DNA of 64,000 bases, from assembly GCA_013043685.1 (NCBI GenBank), contig JABDNT010000016.1, forward strand, positions 62,001 to 126,000. The letters are read 5' to 3'. The translations under genes were made by a program, and so were the position numbers. The notes under the pieces are model-generated. The model was given only the letters and a program-made list of their open reading frames with translations, was not told where the DNA came from and did no database searches. Positions 28,994 to 39,108 of the stretch are shown in pieces. The stretch comes from Flavobacteriaceae bacterium (lineage in GTDB: Bacteria; Bacteroidota; Bacteroidia; Flavobacteriales; Flavobacteriaceae). Numbering within the stretch: the first letter of the stretch is position 1; each line of letters starts with the position of its first letter.

Positions 28994-29040
28994 AACTATT
29001 TAAGGCCAAATTCAATTTGGCTTTAAATAGTTCTTTATCT
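28994..29040. terminator. Long hairpin AAAGAACTATTTAA-GGCCAAATtcaATTTGGC-TTAAATAGTTCTTT
   Basis: Near-perfect inverted repeat between 27648 and 29065. Confidence 0.85.
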
Positions 29041-29064
29041 TTCCGGACGGAAATCGAATAAACG

Positions 29065-29769
29065 TTGGAGTTAACTTTCCCTTTCATATCAGCCTTACTG
29101 GCTTCCATGCTTCATGTAATAACTGGCCCGGATCATTTGGCTGCGGTTACACCTTTTGCGTTAACGGCGAAAAGAAAAGCCTGGAGGATAGGTTTAGCGT
29201 GGGGTTTAGGCCACTTGTCAGGTATGCTCATAATAGGGATCCTCATGGCACTTTTCAATGAATTAGTCCCCATAGAAGGAATTTCCAATTATTCAGAGCA
29301 ACTGGTAGGTCTGCTATTAATTGGGATTGGCCTGTGGGTGTGGTATAAAATTTTCAGTCGGAAAAAAGTTCATAAACACCTGCACGTTCATGCGGAGAAT
29401 TCCCCCGTTATTCATACACATGCTCACGACCATAGTGACGAAAAAGTTCATCACCATACGCATGAAAAAAAGTCGCGTCAGAGCGCAACAGCTGCCTTTG
29501 GAATTGGTATTGTCCATGGTCTGGCCGGAATCACTCACTTCTTGCTATTCCTGCCGGTGCTAAGCTTTGAAAGCTGGACAGATTCGACGAATTATATCGT
29601 GGGATTTAGCGTAGGAATCGTTTTGGCGATGACCGCCTATGCGCTTATTGTAGGAAAAATATCCTCATTAGCACAAGGTGGACATAACGATACCTTTTTT
29701 AAGGGTGTTAGGTTCACAGCCGGGCTATTCGCAATAATTATTGGGATCTACTGGCTATTATCGTTTTAA
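29065..29769 (+). CDS. UreH/HoxN-like nickel (metal) permease with His-rich loop
   Basis: HVITGPDHLAAVTPFA; HLHVHAENSPVIHTHAHDHSDEKVHHHTHEKK; GIVHGLAGITHFLLFLP. Confidence 0.85.
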   Translation: MELTFPFISALLASMLHVITGPDHLAAVTPFALTAKRKAWRIGLAWGLGHLSGMLIIGILMALFNELVPIEGISNYSEQLVGLLLIGIGLWVWYKIFSRKKVHKHLHVHAENSPVIHTHAHDHSDEKVHHHTHEKKSRQSATAAFGIGIVHGLAGITHFLLFLPVLSFESWTDSTNYIVGFSVGIVLAMTAYALIVGKISSLAQGGHNDTFFKGVRFTAGLFAIIIGIYWLLSF

Positions 29770-30791
29770 CATATTCGGGGTAACTGCTCTCCGATCAACG
29801 GACTCACTATTCGTTTACCACCAATTATGCTATGCATAACAACTTTCGAAGGATTTTCATTTGAGATTTCTCCTATACAAACAGCGTTTCTTCCTTTTTC
29901 ATCATTTCGCATAGCGTCGATAACCTCATCGGCAATCTCATTGTCAACTATCACAACAAATACGCCCTCATTAGCCACATATAGTGGGTCCAATCCAAGA
30001 ATCTCACACGCAGCAGCTACTTGTTTTTCCAATGGAATATCCTTTTCATAAATTGAAACTCCTTTAGCTGTATCGTTTGCAATCTCAGATAATACACCCG
30101 ATAGGCCTCCTCTTGTTGGATCTCGCAACAAGTGAATTTTTTCACCAAATCCATCCAGCAAATCCTTAACCAGATAATTTAGGTTGGTGGTGTCACTTAT
30201 AATATCTGATTCGAATTGTAATCCCTTGCGCTCCGACATAATAGCCATTCCATGTTGTGCGATATATCCGCTAACAATAATCTTGTCACCTACTTTTATT
30301 CGATCGGTTGAAATGTTAGCTCCGGGATGTACTTTACCAAATCCGGTGGTATTGACGAATATCTTATCTCCTTTACCACGCTCCACTACTTTGGTGTCAC
30401 CCGTAATTACCTGAACACCGCATTCATCTGCCGTCTGCTTTATCGATTCAACGATTTTTATAAAATCGTTCATGTCCATCCCTTCCTCGACTATAAAGGC
30501 AAGTGAGAGATATTCAGGAATACCACCACACATGGCGATATCATTAACTGTTCCGTGAACGGCTAACTCACCTATGTTGCCGCCTTTAAAGAATACCGGA
30601 GAGACCACAAAACTATCTGTAGATATAGCTATTTCACCTTCGATCTTTACAATAGAACCATCGTGCTTTTGGTTCAGATATGGATTGTTAAATACCTTGA
30701 AAATGATCTCGTCCAATAATTCACGGGTCATAAGACCCCCACTACCATGACCAAGATTGATCGATTTATAGTTGGATAACTCTATACTCAT
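29766..30791 (-). CDS. hypE: Hydrogenase expression/formation protein HypE
   Basis: LGHGSGGLMTRELLDEI; C-terminal PRIC; DPTRGGLSGVLSEIA. Confidence 0.96.
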   Translation of the reverse strand: MSIELSNYKSINLGHGSGGLMTRELLDEIIFKVFNNPYLNQKHDGSIVKIEGEIAISTDSFVVSPVFFKGGNIGELAVHGTVNDIAMCGGIPEYLSLAFIVEEGMDMNDFIKIVESIKQTADECGVQVITGDTKVVERGKGDKIFVNTTGFGKVHPGANISTDRIKVGDKIIVSGYIAQHGMAIMSERKGLQFESDIISDTTNLNYLVKDLLDGFGEKIHLLRDPTRGGLSGVLSEIANDTAKGVSIYEKDIPLEKQVAAACEILGLDPLYVANEGVFVVIVDNEIADEVIDAMRNDEKGRNAVCIGEISNENPSKVVMHSIIGGKRIVSPLIGEQLPRIC

Positions 30792-30797
30792 AAATTC

Positions 30798-31889
30798 TCA
30801 ATTATTTAAATTTGTGGCAAAGTGATAATATGCTGCGCAAGCTCCTTCCGAAGAAACCATAGGTGCTCCCATAGGATTTGAAGGGGTACATCTTGAACCA
30901 AATTCACTGCATTCACCCGGTTTTTTTATTCCTTTCAATATCGCACCTGCAATGCATGTAGCGTGTTCTTTTGTGGAAATAGATTCAACACCAAATTTCA
31001 ATTCTGCATCAAAATGGCTGTATTCCGATCGTAGCACATAACCACTTTTAGGAATGGTGCCTATGCCTCTCCAATCCCTGTCCCCAATTTCAAAAACTTT
31101 GGCGATAACTTCTTTCGCGGCTAAATTGCCTTCTTCCTTTACAATTCTGGCGTACTGATTCTCAACAACAAACCTCCCTGCCTCCAACTGAGATACCGCC
31201 ATGAAGATGCCTTCGACCAAATCCAATGGTTCGAATCCGGTAACAACAATTGGGATCTCATATTTAGTACTGAGTTCATGATATTCTGACGTGCCCATAA
31301 TAGCACACACATTACCAGCACCGAGGAAAGCATCAATATTACAAAATTCGTCGTCCAGGATCGCTTCCATGGCAGGTGGTACCAATACGTGCGAAACGAG
31401 GATGGAATAATTTTTAAGTCCTTCGTTTTTAGCGTGTAAAACAGAAAGTGCATTTGCCGGTGCCGTCGTTTCAAATCCCACTGCGAAGAATACGACTTCC
31501 CTGTCCGGGTTATCGGCCGCAATTCTAACCGCTTCCAAAGGTGAATACAGTATACGCAAATCACCACCGTCCGATTTAGCTTCCAACAAGCTTTTTTTAC
31601 TTCCCGGAACGCGTATCATGTCTCCAAATGAACATACGATCACGCCCTGATCCATCAATGCGATCGCCTTGTCTATAAGCACCAGGGGTGTAACACAAAC
31701 AGGACATCCGGGACCATGGATCATCTGTACCTTATCAGGCAGCAGATCAATAATCCCATTCTTTATCAGTCCATGAGTTTGGCCGCCACAAACCTCCATG
31801 ATCTTCCATGGACGAGTCACCGTTTTCTCAATACGCTTGAGGTAATTTTTGGTGGCTTCCAGGTTTCTATATTCGTTTAGATACTTCAT
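30798..31889 (-). CDS. hypD: Hydrogenase formation protein HypD
   Basis: MEVCGGQTHGLIKNGI; IHGPGCPVCVTP; GFETTAPANALSV. Confidence 0.97.
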   Translation of the reverse strand: MKYLNEYRNLEATKNYLKRIEKTVTRPWKIMEVCGGQTHGLIKNGIIDLLPDKVQMIHGPGCPVCVTPLVLIDKAIALMDQGVIVCSFGDMIRVPGSKKSLLEAKSDGGDLRILYSPLEAVRIAADNPDREVVFFAVGFETTAPANALSVLHAKNEGLKNYSILVSHVLVPPAMEAILDDEFCNIDAFLGAGNVCAIMGTSEYHELSTKYEIPIVVTGFEPLDLVEGIFMAVSQLEAGRFVVENQYARIVKEEGNLAAKEVIAKVFEIGDRDWRGIGTIPKSGYVLRSEYSHFDAELKFGVESISTKEHATCIAGAILKGIKKPGECSEFGSRCTPSNPMGAPMVSSEGACAAYYHFATNLNN

Positions 31890-34165
31890 GAATTCGTCGT
31901 ATTCTTAGTACAATGTATGTAATACATTAGTTGTCCAAATGAAATATTTTCATCATTTGGAGATAATTCCCGGTGAAAATACAGTTTATGCCCGCTACCA
32001 ACTATGTCATTTATCATATCCACCAAAATTGTATTCTGAAAAACACCCCCGCTAAAAGCGATGTTCTTGATATTACGGGCCGTTGCCACATCTTTCACCA
32101 GAGAAGCAAGCGTGTACAGAAAATTTACAATGATTCGCTCTCTGGAGGTACCAGACCTGAAATCGGAGTATAAATTATTCCAGATAGCTCGAGTTGAAAT
32201 TATGGTGCCTTCCATTTCCGGAGCATAAGTCATACATTCATCTAAATTATAATTTGAAACATAATTCTCCAATAGGATTGCCGCTTCCCCTTCATAGGAA
32301 TTCAGATCACAAATATCCAACAATGAAGCCACCGCATCAAAGAGTCTTCCAACGGAAGAAGTCTTCAAATTGTTCTCTTCTTTTACCGAACTGTAGATAG
32401 TTATTTCTTGCTCTGAAAATTTGTGTGCGATTTCCGGGATGTCTTCGGAAGAAGTAATTGAAAGAAGCGATAGCCTGGGTTCTTTGGCCATTTTATCTCC
32501 GGCCAGCCAGTCGAAATACTCAAAATGGGATAACCGATCCATAGTCTTGTTTTCAAAGGTGAAGAATTCTCCTCCCCATATGGCACCATCATCGCCATAG
32601 CCCGTTCCATCCCACACAACACCAAGAATGGGTTCTGAATGGTCAAATAAGTTATACTCGCCCATCACGGCTGCGAAATGAGCCTTGTGATGTTGCACCT
32701 TGTAGTGATCAACTTCGTTTTCCTTGGCTAACTCAATACCGTACAGCGTACTTTGGTAGGCCGGATGCTTATCCACGAGTATCACATCAGGTTCTTGTTC
32801 AAATAAACGAATGAATTTAGTAACCGTATCGACGAAGCGCCGATACACATCATAATGGTCGAGTACACCCAGATACTCACTCATGTACAAATAATCATTC
32901 GGAATAAACGCTATGGTACTTTTTAGATTGCCACCCAATGCCATGACCCTTTCAGTAGTGCTTTCTGTTCTCTTAAAAAGATTGGGTGCATATCCCCGCG
33001 AGCGTCTGAACATAACCGGTATCCCCGATCTTTCGGAAATCTTAACCACAGAATCGTCTTGTGGATTTATAATTCTTAAATTATGATTGAAAAAATAATC
33101 GGCCACATCTCTAAGTATGACCGTGCTTTCTTTTTCATCACTTAGGATAGGCGACCCATGCAGATTTCCGCTGGTGGCTACAATGGGTCTGTCAAGTTCA
33201 TTCGCAAGTAGCTGCATAATCCCGGAATATGGTAGCATAACTCCTAATTGACTGAGCCCCGGGGCAACTGCCTTCCCGGCTACATCTCCTTTATAATCCT
33301 TCATGGGAATAATAACGATAGGTCGTTCGGGAGAGCACAGGAGCTTTTTTTGCTGTTGTGATAGTCGCAGTCCTTGTTCCAACAATTCCAGTGACGGATA
33401 CATCACTGCAAATGGTTTGTCCGGTCTGTTCTTTTTCTTCCTTAAACTCTCAACTGTTTCTTCGGAAGTTGCATCGCAACACAGTAAATATCCGCCGGTA
33501 TTCTTGATGGCAATTATTTCTCCTTCACTCAGCAGTTCTGCCATTTTACTGAAGATCTGATTGCGGGTAACCTGCATTTCTTTTTCGTTATTGTCAACCA
33601 GTTTATACCCGATACCACAAACACTACAGGAATTGGTTTGTGAGTGAAAGCGCCGGTCTTCCGGATTCGCGTATTCATTTATGCATTGCTCGCACATCTC
33701 AAATTCACTGATACTTGTATGATCACGTTCAAAAGGGAATGTATTCGTGATTGCCCAGCGCGGACCACAATTTACGCAGGTAGTGAAAGGATAGTGAAAC
33801 CTTCTGTTTTCCCTATTGGAAATATCATTTTTACAATCCTTGCAAATAGCAAAATCCGGAGTGAGTTGAAGATTTAATTTTCCCGATTTTTTTGAAGGGA
33901 TTATTTGAAATTCATCAAACTGTCGCAATTCAATATCCTGAAAGTGATGGCTATTTATTCTGGCAACTTTAGGCGGGTGTTCAATTAATTTTTGATAAAA
34001 GGAATGAACTTCTTCTTCAGTACCTGACGCAATTATTATTACTCCTTCCTCATTATTGGAAACGGTACCCTTAATATTAAATTCCTTAGCCAAAACATAG
34101 ACATACGGTCTAAAACCCACCCCCTGAACCTGACCGGTGATTATTAATTTATATGTTTTGAGCAT
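31886..34165 (-). CDS. hypF: Carbamoyltransferase HypF
   Basis: Acylphosphatase N-term QGVGFRPYVY; zinc fingers; YrdC-like; HHKAHFAAVMGEY. Confidence 0.97.
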   Translation of the reverse strand: MLKTYKLIITGQVQGVGFRPYVYVLAKEFNIKGTVSNNEEGVIIIASGTEEEVHSFYQKLIEHPPKVARINSHHFQDIELRQFDEFQIIPSKKSGKLNLQLTPDFAICKDCKNDISNRENRRFHYPFTTCVNCGPRWAITNTFPFERDHTSISEFEMCEQCINEYANPEDRRFHSQTNSCSVCGIGYKLVDNNEKEMQVTRNQIFSKMAELLSEGEIIAIKNTGGYLLCCDATSEETVESLRKKKNRPDKPFAVMYPSLELLEQGLRLSQQQKKLLCSPERPIVIIPMKDYKGDVAGKAVAPGLSQLGVMLPYSGIMQLLANELDRPIVATSGNLHGSPILSDEKESTVILRDVADYFFNHNLRIINPQDDSVVKISERSGIPVMFRRSRGYAPNLFKRTESTTERVMALGGNLKSTIAFIPNDYLYMSEYLGVLDHYDVYRRFVDTVTKFIRLFEQEPDVILVDKHPAYQSTLYGIELAKENEVDHYKVQHHKAHFAAVMGEYNLFDHSEPILGVVWDGTGYGDDGAIWGGEFFTFENKTMDRLSHFEYFDWLAGDKMAKEPRLSLLSITSSEDIPEIAHKFSEQEITIYSSVKEENNLKTSSVGRLFDAVASLLDICDLNSYEGEAAILLENYVSNYNLDECMTYAPEMEGTIISTRAIWNNLYSDFRSGTSRERIIVNFLYTLASLVKDVATARNIKNIAFSGGVFQNTILVDMINDIVGSGHKLYFHRELSPNDENISFGQLMYYIHCTKNTTNS

Positions 34166-34211
34166 TTTATCATCTTAAGATTCAAAAAGGGAGCGTACTA
34201 ATTTAAGAAAA

Positions 34212-34748
34212 TTAAGAATGTAACTTTTCAGCAAGTTTTAAGACTTTATCAATCGTTCGGGGAATGGCTTCCTTAACGGGTTTTGAGAGTTCAACGGTCA
34301 TAGGTTTCACTTCTTGTATGGAAATGGTGATCAACAGAATTTCCGGTACCTCATCCATTAGATAGACGGCTTCTATCATATCCTTAAGTCCAACATCATG
34401 CACGCTTAGAGCATTTGGGAAATCTGAAGCGAATTTAGGTGTAATAATGCTAATACTTCCGGGAGTTTTACCATCCATAGTGGCATCAATGAAAATAATT
34501 TTCGGGTAGGCCTCAAAACAACTCAACAGCAACAACCCTCCAGTGCCTCCGTCCAAAATGTCAACGGCATCGGGTAGATCCATTTTCGACATTTCCTGGA
34601 TAATATGTACCCCAATACCTTCATCCCCCATTAAATAATTCCCAACTCCCATCACTAAAATACAATCCGATTTGTCCTTTTCGAAGAAAAAGGAATCACT
34701 CGATACAGCAATGGGTGACGGATTATTATCTTTATATGTGCTCATCAC
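34212..34748 (-). CDS. Hydrogenase maturation protease (HyaD/HybD type)
   Basis: VMGVGNYLMGDEGIGVHII; LDGGTGGL; FIDATMDG; SVHDVGLKDMI. Confidence 0.93.
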   Translation of the reverse strand: MMSTYKDNNPSPIAVSSDSFFFEKDKSDCILVMGVGNYLMGDEGIGVHIIQEMSKMDLPDAVDILDGGTGGLLLLSCFEAYPKIIFIDATMDGKTPGSISIITPKFASDFPNALSVHDVGLKDMIEAVYLMDEVPEILLITISIQEVKPMTVELSKPVKEAIPRTIDKVLKLAEKLHS

Positions 34749-35457
34749 TTTCTAAACGTTCTTTACGAACAAATTTGTAGCCACTTATCATCGCAGAAGT
34801 TTCACCGCGCCCTTCTAACCAGTCGTGGTAGAAAACCAAATACACGTGAATTAATGTAAATACTATGAATAACCAGGTAGCCGCATGATGTATAAGCCTG
34901 GTTGGCGCATCACCGCCCAGAAAATCGGGTACCCAGGCAAATAATTGAGGGAGCCACCAACCTGAAGTAGCCGCGTACAAGCCAAAACCTGTAAATATCT
35001 GGACCAAGGCAAGCAGGAACAATACAAGGTAAGAAATTGAAGCCACATAATTATGTCCGATACTAATATTTTTTAGTATTTCCTCTTCTTCATTTTGCAA
35101 CAGTATATCTACCTTTAAAACATGCCATACATTCTTCCACGATCTTTTAGTATAGGGGAAAAGTGCACGCCAATTTGCATAATAATTTCCCCTAAATGCC
35201 CAATATATGCGTACTATGGCGTTCACTAAAAATATATACGCCGTAATGAAATGAATCATTCTCACTGTACCAAACCAATAAGATTCAGAAGCTTCAGCAC
35301 CAGACATAAAGACAGGTGGGTTTGCTATGATTAAACCGGTGACCGTAAGGATAATTACAGATAATGCGGTGATCCAATGACATATTCGAACTGGTAATTC
35401 CCAAACCAATACTCTTTTAAAATCAGAGGTTTGAATCGTCTTTTCCATGATATCCAT
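34732..35457 (-). CDS. hyaC: Ni/Fe-hydrogenase b-type cytochrome subunit
   Basis: VWELPVRICHWITALSVIILTVTG; RLIHHAATWLFIVFTLIHVYLVFYHDWLEGRGETSAMISGYKF. Confidence 0.95.
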   Translation of the reverse strand: MDIMEKTIQTSDFKRVLVWELPVRICHWITALSVIILTVTGLIIANPPVFMSGAEASESYWFGTVRMIHFITAYIFLVNAIVRIYWAFRGNYYANWRALFPYTKRSWKNVWHVLKVDILLQNEEEEILKNISIGHNYVASISYLVLFLLALVQIFTGFGLYAATSGWWLPQLFAWVPDFLGGDAPTRLIHHAATWLFIVFTLIHVYLVFYHDWLEGRGETSAMISGYKFVRKERLESDEHI

Positions 35458-35465
35458 TTTAGAAT

Positions 35466-37199
35466 TTAAATTTCACAACTGTCTATTTGGTTTACCTGTG
35501 ATAAATGACGTCCATGTTCATCATATAAATGAACCGCGCAAGCCAAACACGGGTCAAATGAATGTACAGTTCTAATGATCTCTAATGGAAGTTCAGGGTC
35601 GGCAACCGGAGTATCAATCAGGCTGGCTTCATAGGCAGACATCTGCCCGTTGGGATCCCTTGGTGAAGCGTTCCATGTTGTTGGGACCACCTGCTGGTAA
35701 TTTTCGGTTTTACCATCCTTGATCTTAATCCAGTGAGCCAAACTGCCTCGCGGTGCTTCCGTAAATCCAATTCCTTTAGCTTCTTCCGGCCAATCGGCAG
35801 GTTCCCATAAATCCATGTTTGCCATTCGGCTGTCGCCATTTTTAATATTGGTGAGTAATTGATTATAAAATTCCAAGGTCCAATCGGCCACCAATTGAGT
35901 TTCAATACCCCTGGCAGCTGTTCTTCCCAAGGTTGAGAATAATGCTTCAACAGGAACATCCAAATGACTCAAAGCGGCATTCACGGCATTTTGGATCTCT
36001 TCATGACCCCGGCCGTAGCCCACCAGTAATCGAGCCAATGGCCCAACTTCCATAGGTTTTCCCTGCCATCTTGGTGTTTTAATAAAACTATATTTCTGTG
36101 AAACGTCTAATTGTTCATAGGGTGGTTTAGGCCCCGTATAATTGATATTTGTCTCGCCATCCCAGGGGTGCCTGCCAGTGTCTGCACCTTCAGTATAATT
36201 GTCGTACCAGGAATTATTTACAAACTCTTCAATATCACCATTACGATGATCTACATCATGAATTTTAGATAAATCTCTGTTTAAAATTACACCTTGTGGA
36301 AACTTAAATCCACTGGGATCACCATATCCATTTGTTGGAAAATCGCCATATGACATATAATTTCCATGTCCTTTACCAATAGCACCCCAATCCTTATAGT
36401 ACGAAGCAATGGCCAACAGATCGGGTATATAAACCTGGTTAATGAAATCCTTGCCTTGTTTTAGTAACTTACCAACATAGGCGAGGCGCTCGGCATTTAT
36501 ACCACCCATACTATCTTCATTAATGGCACATGCCATACCTCCAACCAAATAGTTTGGATGCGGATTTTTACCTCCGAAAATGGTATGGACTTTTACCATT
36601 TCTTTTTGCCATTCAAGAGCCTCCAAATAATGAGCTACTCCCAATAAATTTACTGCAGCAGGTAATTTCATTTGCGGATGACCCCAATAGCCATTGGCGA
36701 AAATTCCTAATTGTCCGGAATCAACAAATTTTTTAATCCGCTTCTGTATGTCGCCAAAATATCCCGGGGAACTTTTTGGCCAGTTGGAAATACTTTGGGC
36801 TATTTTTGAAGTTTCACCCGGATCTGCCTGTAGTGCGCTTACTATGTCTACCCAGTCCAGCGCATGTAAGTGATAAAAATGCACTGCATGATCGTGCATG
36901 TATAAAGCGCCCTGCATAATATTCCGAACCATTTCGGCATTTGGCGGAACAGCAATTCCCAGGGCATCTTCAACTGCTCTTACCGATGCAATAGCATGTA
37001 CCGTGGTACATACACCGCATGTACGCTGGGCAAATGCCCAAACATCCCGGGGGTCACGTCCTTTAACTATGTTTTCAAGTCCGCGTACCATGGTACTGGA
37101 ACTGTAAGCGTCAACTATCTTGCCGTCTTTAACTTCGGCCTCTATTCTCAAATGACCTTCGATCCTGGTTACCGGATCAACTACTATTCTGTTTGCCAT
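35466..37199 (-). CDS. hyaB: [NiFe] hydrogenase large subunit (membrane-bound, group 1)
   Basis: RIEGHLRIEAEV; QRTCGVCTTVHA; DPCLACAVH with C-terminal extension. Confidence 0.97.
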   Translation of the reverse strand: MANRIVVDPVTRIEGHLRIEAEVKDGKIVDAYSSSTMVRGLENIVKGRDPRDVWAFAQRTCGVCTTVHAIASVRAVEDALGIAVPPNAEMVRNIMQGALYMHDHAVHFYHLHALDWVDIVSALQADPGETSKIAQSISNWPKSSPGYFGDIQKRIKKFVDSGQLGIFANGYWGHPQMKLPAAVNLLGVAHYLEALEWQKEMVKVHTIFGGKNPHPNYLVGGMACAINEDSMGGINAERLAYVGKLLKQGKDFINQVYIPDLLAIASYYKDWGAIGKGHGNYMSYGDFPTNGYGDPSGFKFPQGVILNRDLSKIHDVDHRNGDIEEFVNNSWYDNYTEGADTGRHPWDGETNINYTGPKPPYEQLDVSQKYSFIKTPRWQGKPMEVGPLARLLVGYGRGHEEIQNAVNAALSHLDVPVEALFSTLGRTAARGIETQLVADWTLEFYNQLLTNIKNGDSRMANMDLWEPADWPEEAKGIGFTEAPRGSLAHWIKIKDGKTENYQQVVPTTWNASPRDPNGQMSAYEASLIDTPVADPELPLEIIRTVHSFDPCLACAVHLYDEHGRHLSQVNQIDSCEI

Positions 37200-37211
37200 G
37201 ATCAGTTATTT

Positions 37212-38345
37212 TCATTCGTTTTTATCTATTTTCTCTTCATTAATACGACCTCTCGTATAGCGTTTTTTATGCTCTTTTCGTTTTGAAATACTTGCCGCAA
37301 CCGCATGGGCTGCCAATCCAGCAACCACAGCTCCTGTGGCTATTTTACCAACCTTATCGGCAGTATTTTCAATAGAGAATCCGGGAACATTGGTTAAGCG
37401 CTCGTAAAACGGACCGTGATCCCAGAAATTGGCCTCACTACAGCCTATACATCCATGACCGGATTGTATTGGAAAACTTACACCATTATTCCATCTCATA
37501 CTTCCACAGGCGTTGTATGTAGTAGGCCCTTTACAACCTACTTTATATAAGCAATAGCCATCTTTAGCATTTTCATCATCAAAGGATTCGGCGAACAATC
37601 CGGCGTCGAAATATGGCCTTCGGTAACAGGTATCATGTACGCGTTTTCCATAAAAGGCCTTTGGCCGGCCAGCCCGATCCAATTCGGGTAGTTTTCCAAA
37701 TGTTACATAATGAACAATTAATGCTGCCATTGCCTCACCTATAGGCGGACAACCCGGCATTTGAACAATAGGTTTATTCTTAATTATCTTGTGAATAGGT
37801 GTAGCATCCGTAGGATTGGGTTTAGCTCCCTGTACACAACCGTTACAAGCACAACTTCCCCAGGCGATAATGGCCTTAGCTCCCTCTGCAGCTTCCTTGA
37901 GATGGTCTATAGCAGTTCTACCGGCTATAGTACAATACACACCATCTGCTCCTAAAGGCACAGAACCTTCAACACACAATATGTACTCACCATAATATTT
38001 TTTCATGGTGTCATGTTTGGCAGCTTCTGCCTGATGACCTGAAGCAGCCATTAACGTTTCAGTATAGTCCAATGAAATATTGTCCAGGATAATATCTGCC
38101 ACTATAGGGTGATCGGAACGAATGAAAGATTCACTACAGCAAGTGCATTCCTGATAGTGTTCCCAAATAATGGGCAACCGGTATGAGGTCTCCAGAGCTT
38201 TTGCCACCTGGCCTATCATGGAATGTTCCAGTCCCATATAAGCTGTGATGAAGGCGGCAAATTTCATAAATTCCCTGCGGCTGTATCCATGACCAATGAT
38301 ATTGTCGAAGTAAGTTTCCCTTTTATTTTTGTGTAGCGTCCCCAT
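37212..38345 (-). CDS. hyaA: [NiFe] hydrogenase small subunit, Tat-exported, six-Cys proximal cluster type
   Basis: YSRREFMKFAA Tat motif; ECTCCSESF; WGSCACNGCVQGAKPNPT; MPGCPP; C-terminal TM. Confidence 0.96.
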   Translation of the reverse strand: MGTLHKNKRETYFDNIIGHGYSRREFMKFAAFITAYMGLEHSMIGQVAKALETSYRLPIIWEHYQECTCCSESFIRSDHPIVADIILDNISLDYTETLMAASGHQAEAAKHDTMKKYYGEYILCVEGSVPLGADGVYCTIAGRTAIDHLKEAAEGAKAIIAWGSCACNGCVQGAKPNPTDATPIHKIIKNKPIVQMPGCPPIGEAMAALIVHYVTFGKLPELDRAGRPKAFYGKRVHDTCYRRPYFDAGLFAESFDDENAKDGYCLYKVGCKGPTTYNACGSMRWNNGVSFPIQSGHGCIGCSEANFWDHGPFYERLTNVPGFSIENTADKVGKIATGAVVAGLAAHAVAASISKRKEHKKRYTRGRINEEKIDKNE

Positions 38346-38413
38346 GGATGATAGTTTTAGAAAAGCAAATTTGACTTTTGTATTGACCTAATCTTCAATA
38401 CTTTATAATTAAA

Positions 38414-38456
38414 AAAAGTTAGCGAAAATTGACATTTTCAGGTATGATATTAATCA
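38414..38456 (-). promoter_or_regulatory. TGATTAATATCA - 23 nt - TAACTTTT (drives hyaABCD-hypFDE)
   Basis: Palindrome 38445-38456; -7 box 38414-38421 minus strand. Confidence 0.87.
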
Positions 38457-38593
38457 TATTTTCATATTTATAACCGATTTAAATAAGAAGGATATGACGC
38501 ACCTTTTTTATTGAGAAAAATTGGATAAGTCCGAAGAATAACCGATACTTATAATTGAAAATATCTTAATCTTCATAATCCAAAATCAGCGAA

Positions 38594-38935
38594 ATGCATG
38601 AAATGTCCATTGCCCTGAGCATTGTTAAAATAGCAGAAACAGAAGCAAAAAAAGCGAAAGTCGATTCCTTTGCAGCTATTGAAATGGAGATCGGAACTTT
38701 GGCAGGTATAGAATTTGATGCATTGGATTTTGTCTGGGAAGCTGCCGTCCGGGAAACGGTCTTGGAAAAGGCGGTAAAACGAATAAAGAAAATTCCTGCT
38801 AAAGCGCGTTGTGGAGATTGTGAAAAGATTTATTCCCTTCAATTTATTCATGATAATTGCCCGGATTGCGGAAGTTTTCTAAAAACTATTATACAGGGCA
38901 AAGAACTGCGTGTAAAAAGCATGGAAACCTTTTAA
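38594..38935 (+). CDS. hypA: Hydrogenase nickel incorporation protein HypA
   Basis: MHEMSIALSIVKIAE; CGDCEKIY...CPDCGS zinc motif. Confidence 0.96.
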   Translation: MHEMSIALSIVKIAETEAKKAKVDSFAAIEMEIGTLAGIEFDALDFVWEAAVRETVLEKAVKRIKKIPAKARCGDCEKIYSLQFIHDNCPDCGSFLKTIIQGKELRVKSMETF

Positions 38936-39040
38936 TTTGGAAGGAATATCTTAAATTTTAAAAGGCATTTCTACTCTTAACTTGTTATTTTTCAGATACT
39001 TGGGAGTGTGACGGAAAAAAATTTATTTTTTTCATTTCTA

Positions 39041-39083
39041 TGACTTTAGTCATTAGTCTCATCCCAAAACTGTTATACTTTTG
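39041..39083 (+). promoter_or_regulatory. TGACTTTAGTCA - 23 nt - TACTTTTG (drives hox operon)
   Basis: Palindrome 39041-39052; perfect -7 box 39076-39083. Confidence 0.9.
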
Positions 39084-39108
39084 AGCGTAAACCTAATATA
39101 CTCGATCA

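Noticed and set aside
38456-38594. Box at 38445 also driving hypA on the + strand
   Set aside because: The sequence 23 nt downstream on the + strand (TAAATAAG) is a poor -7 box and hypA is ~140 bp away; not supported.
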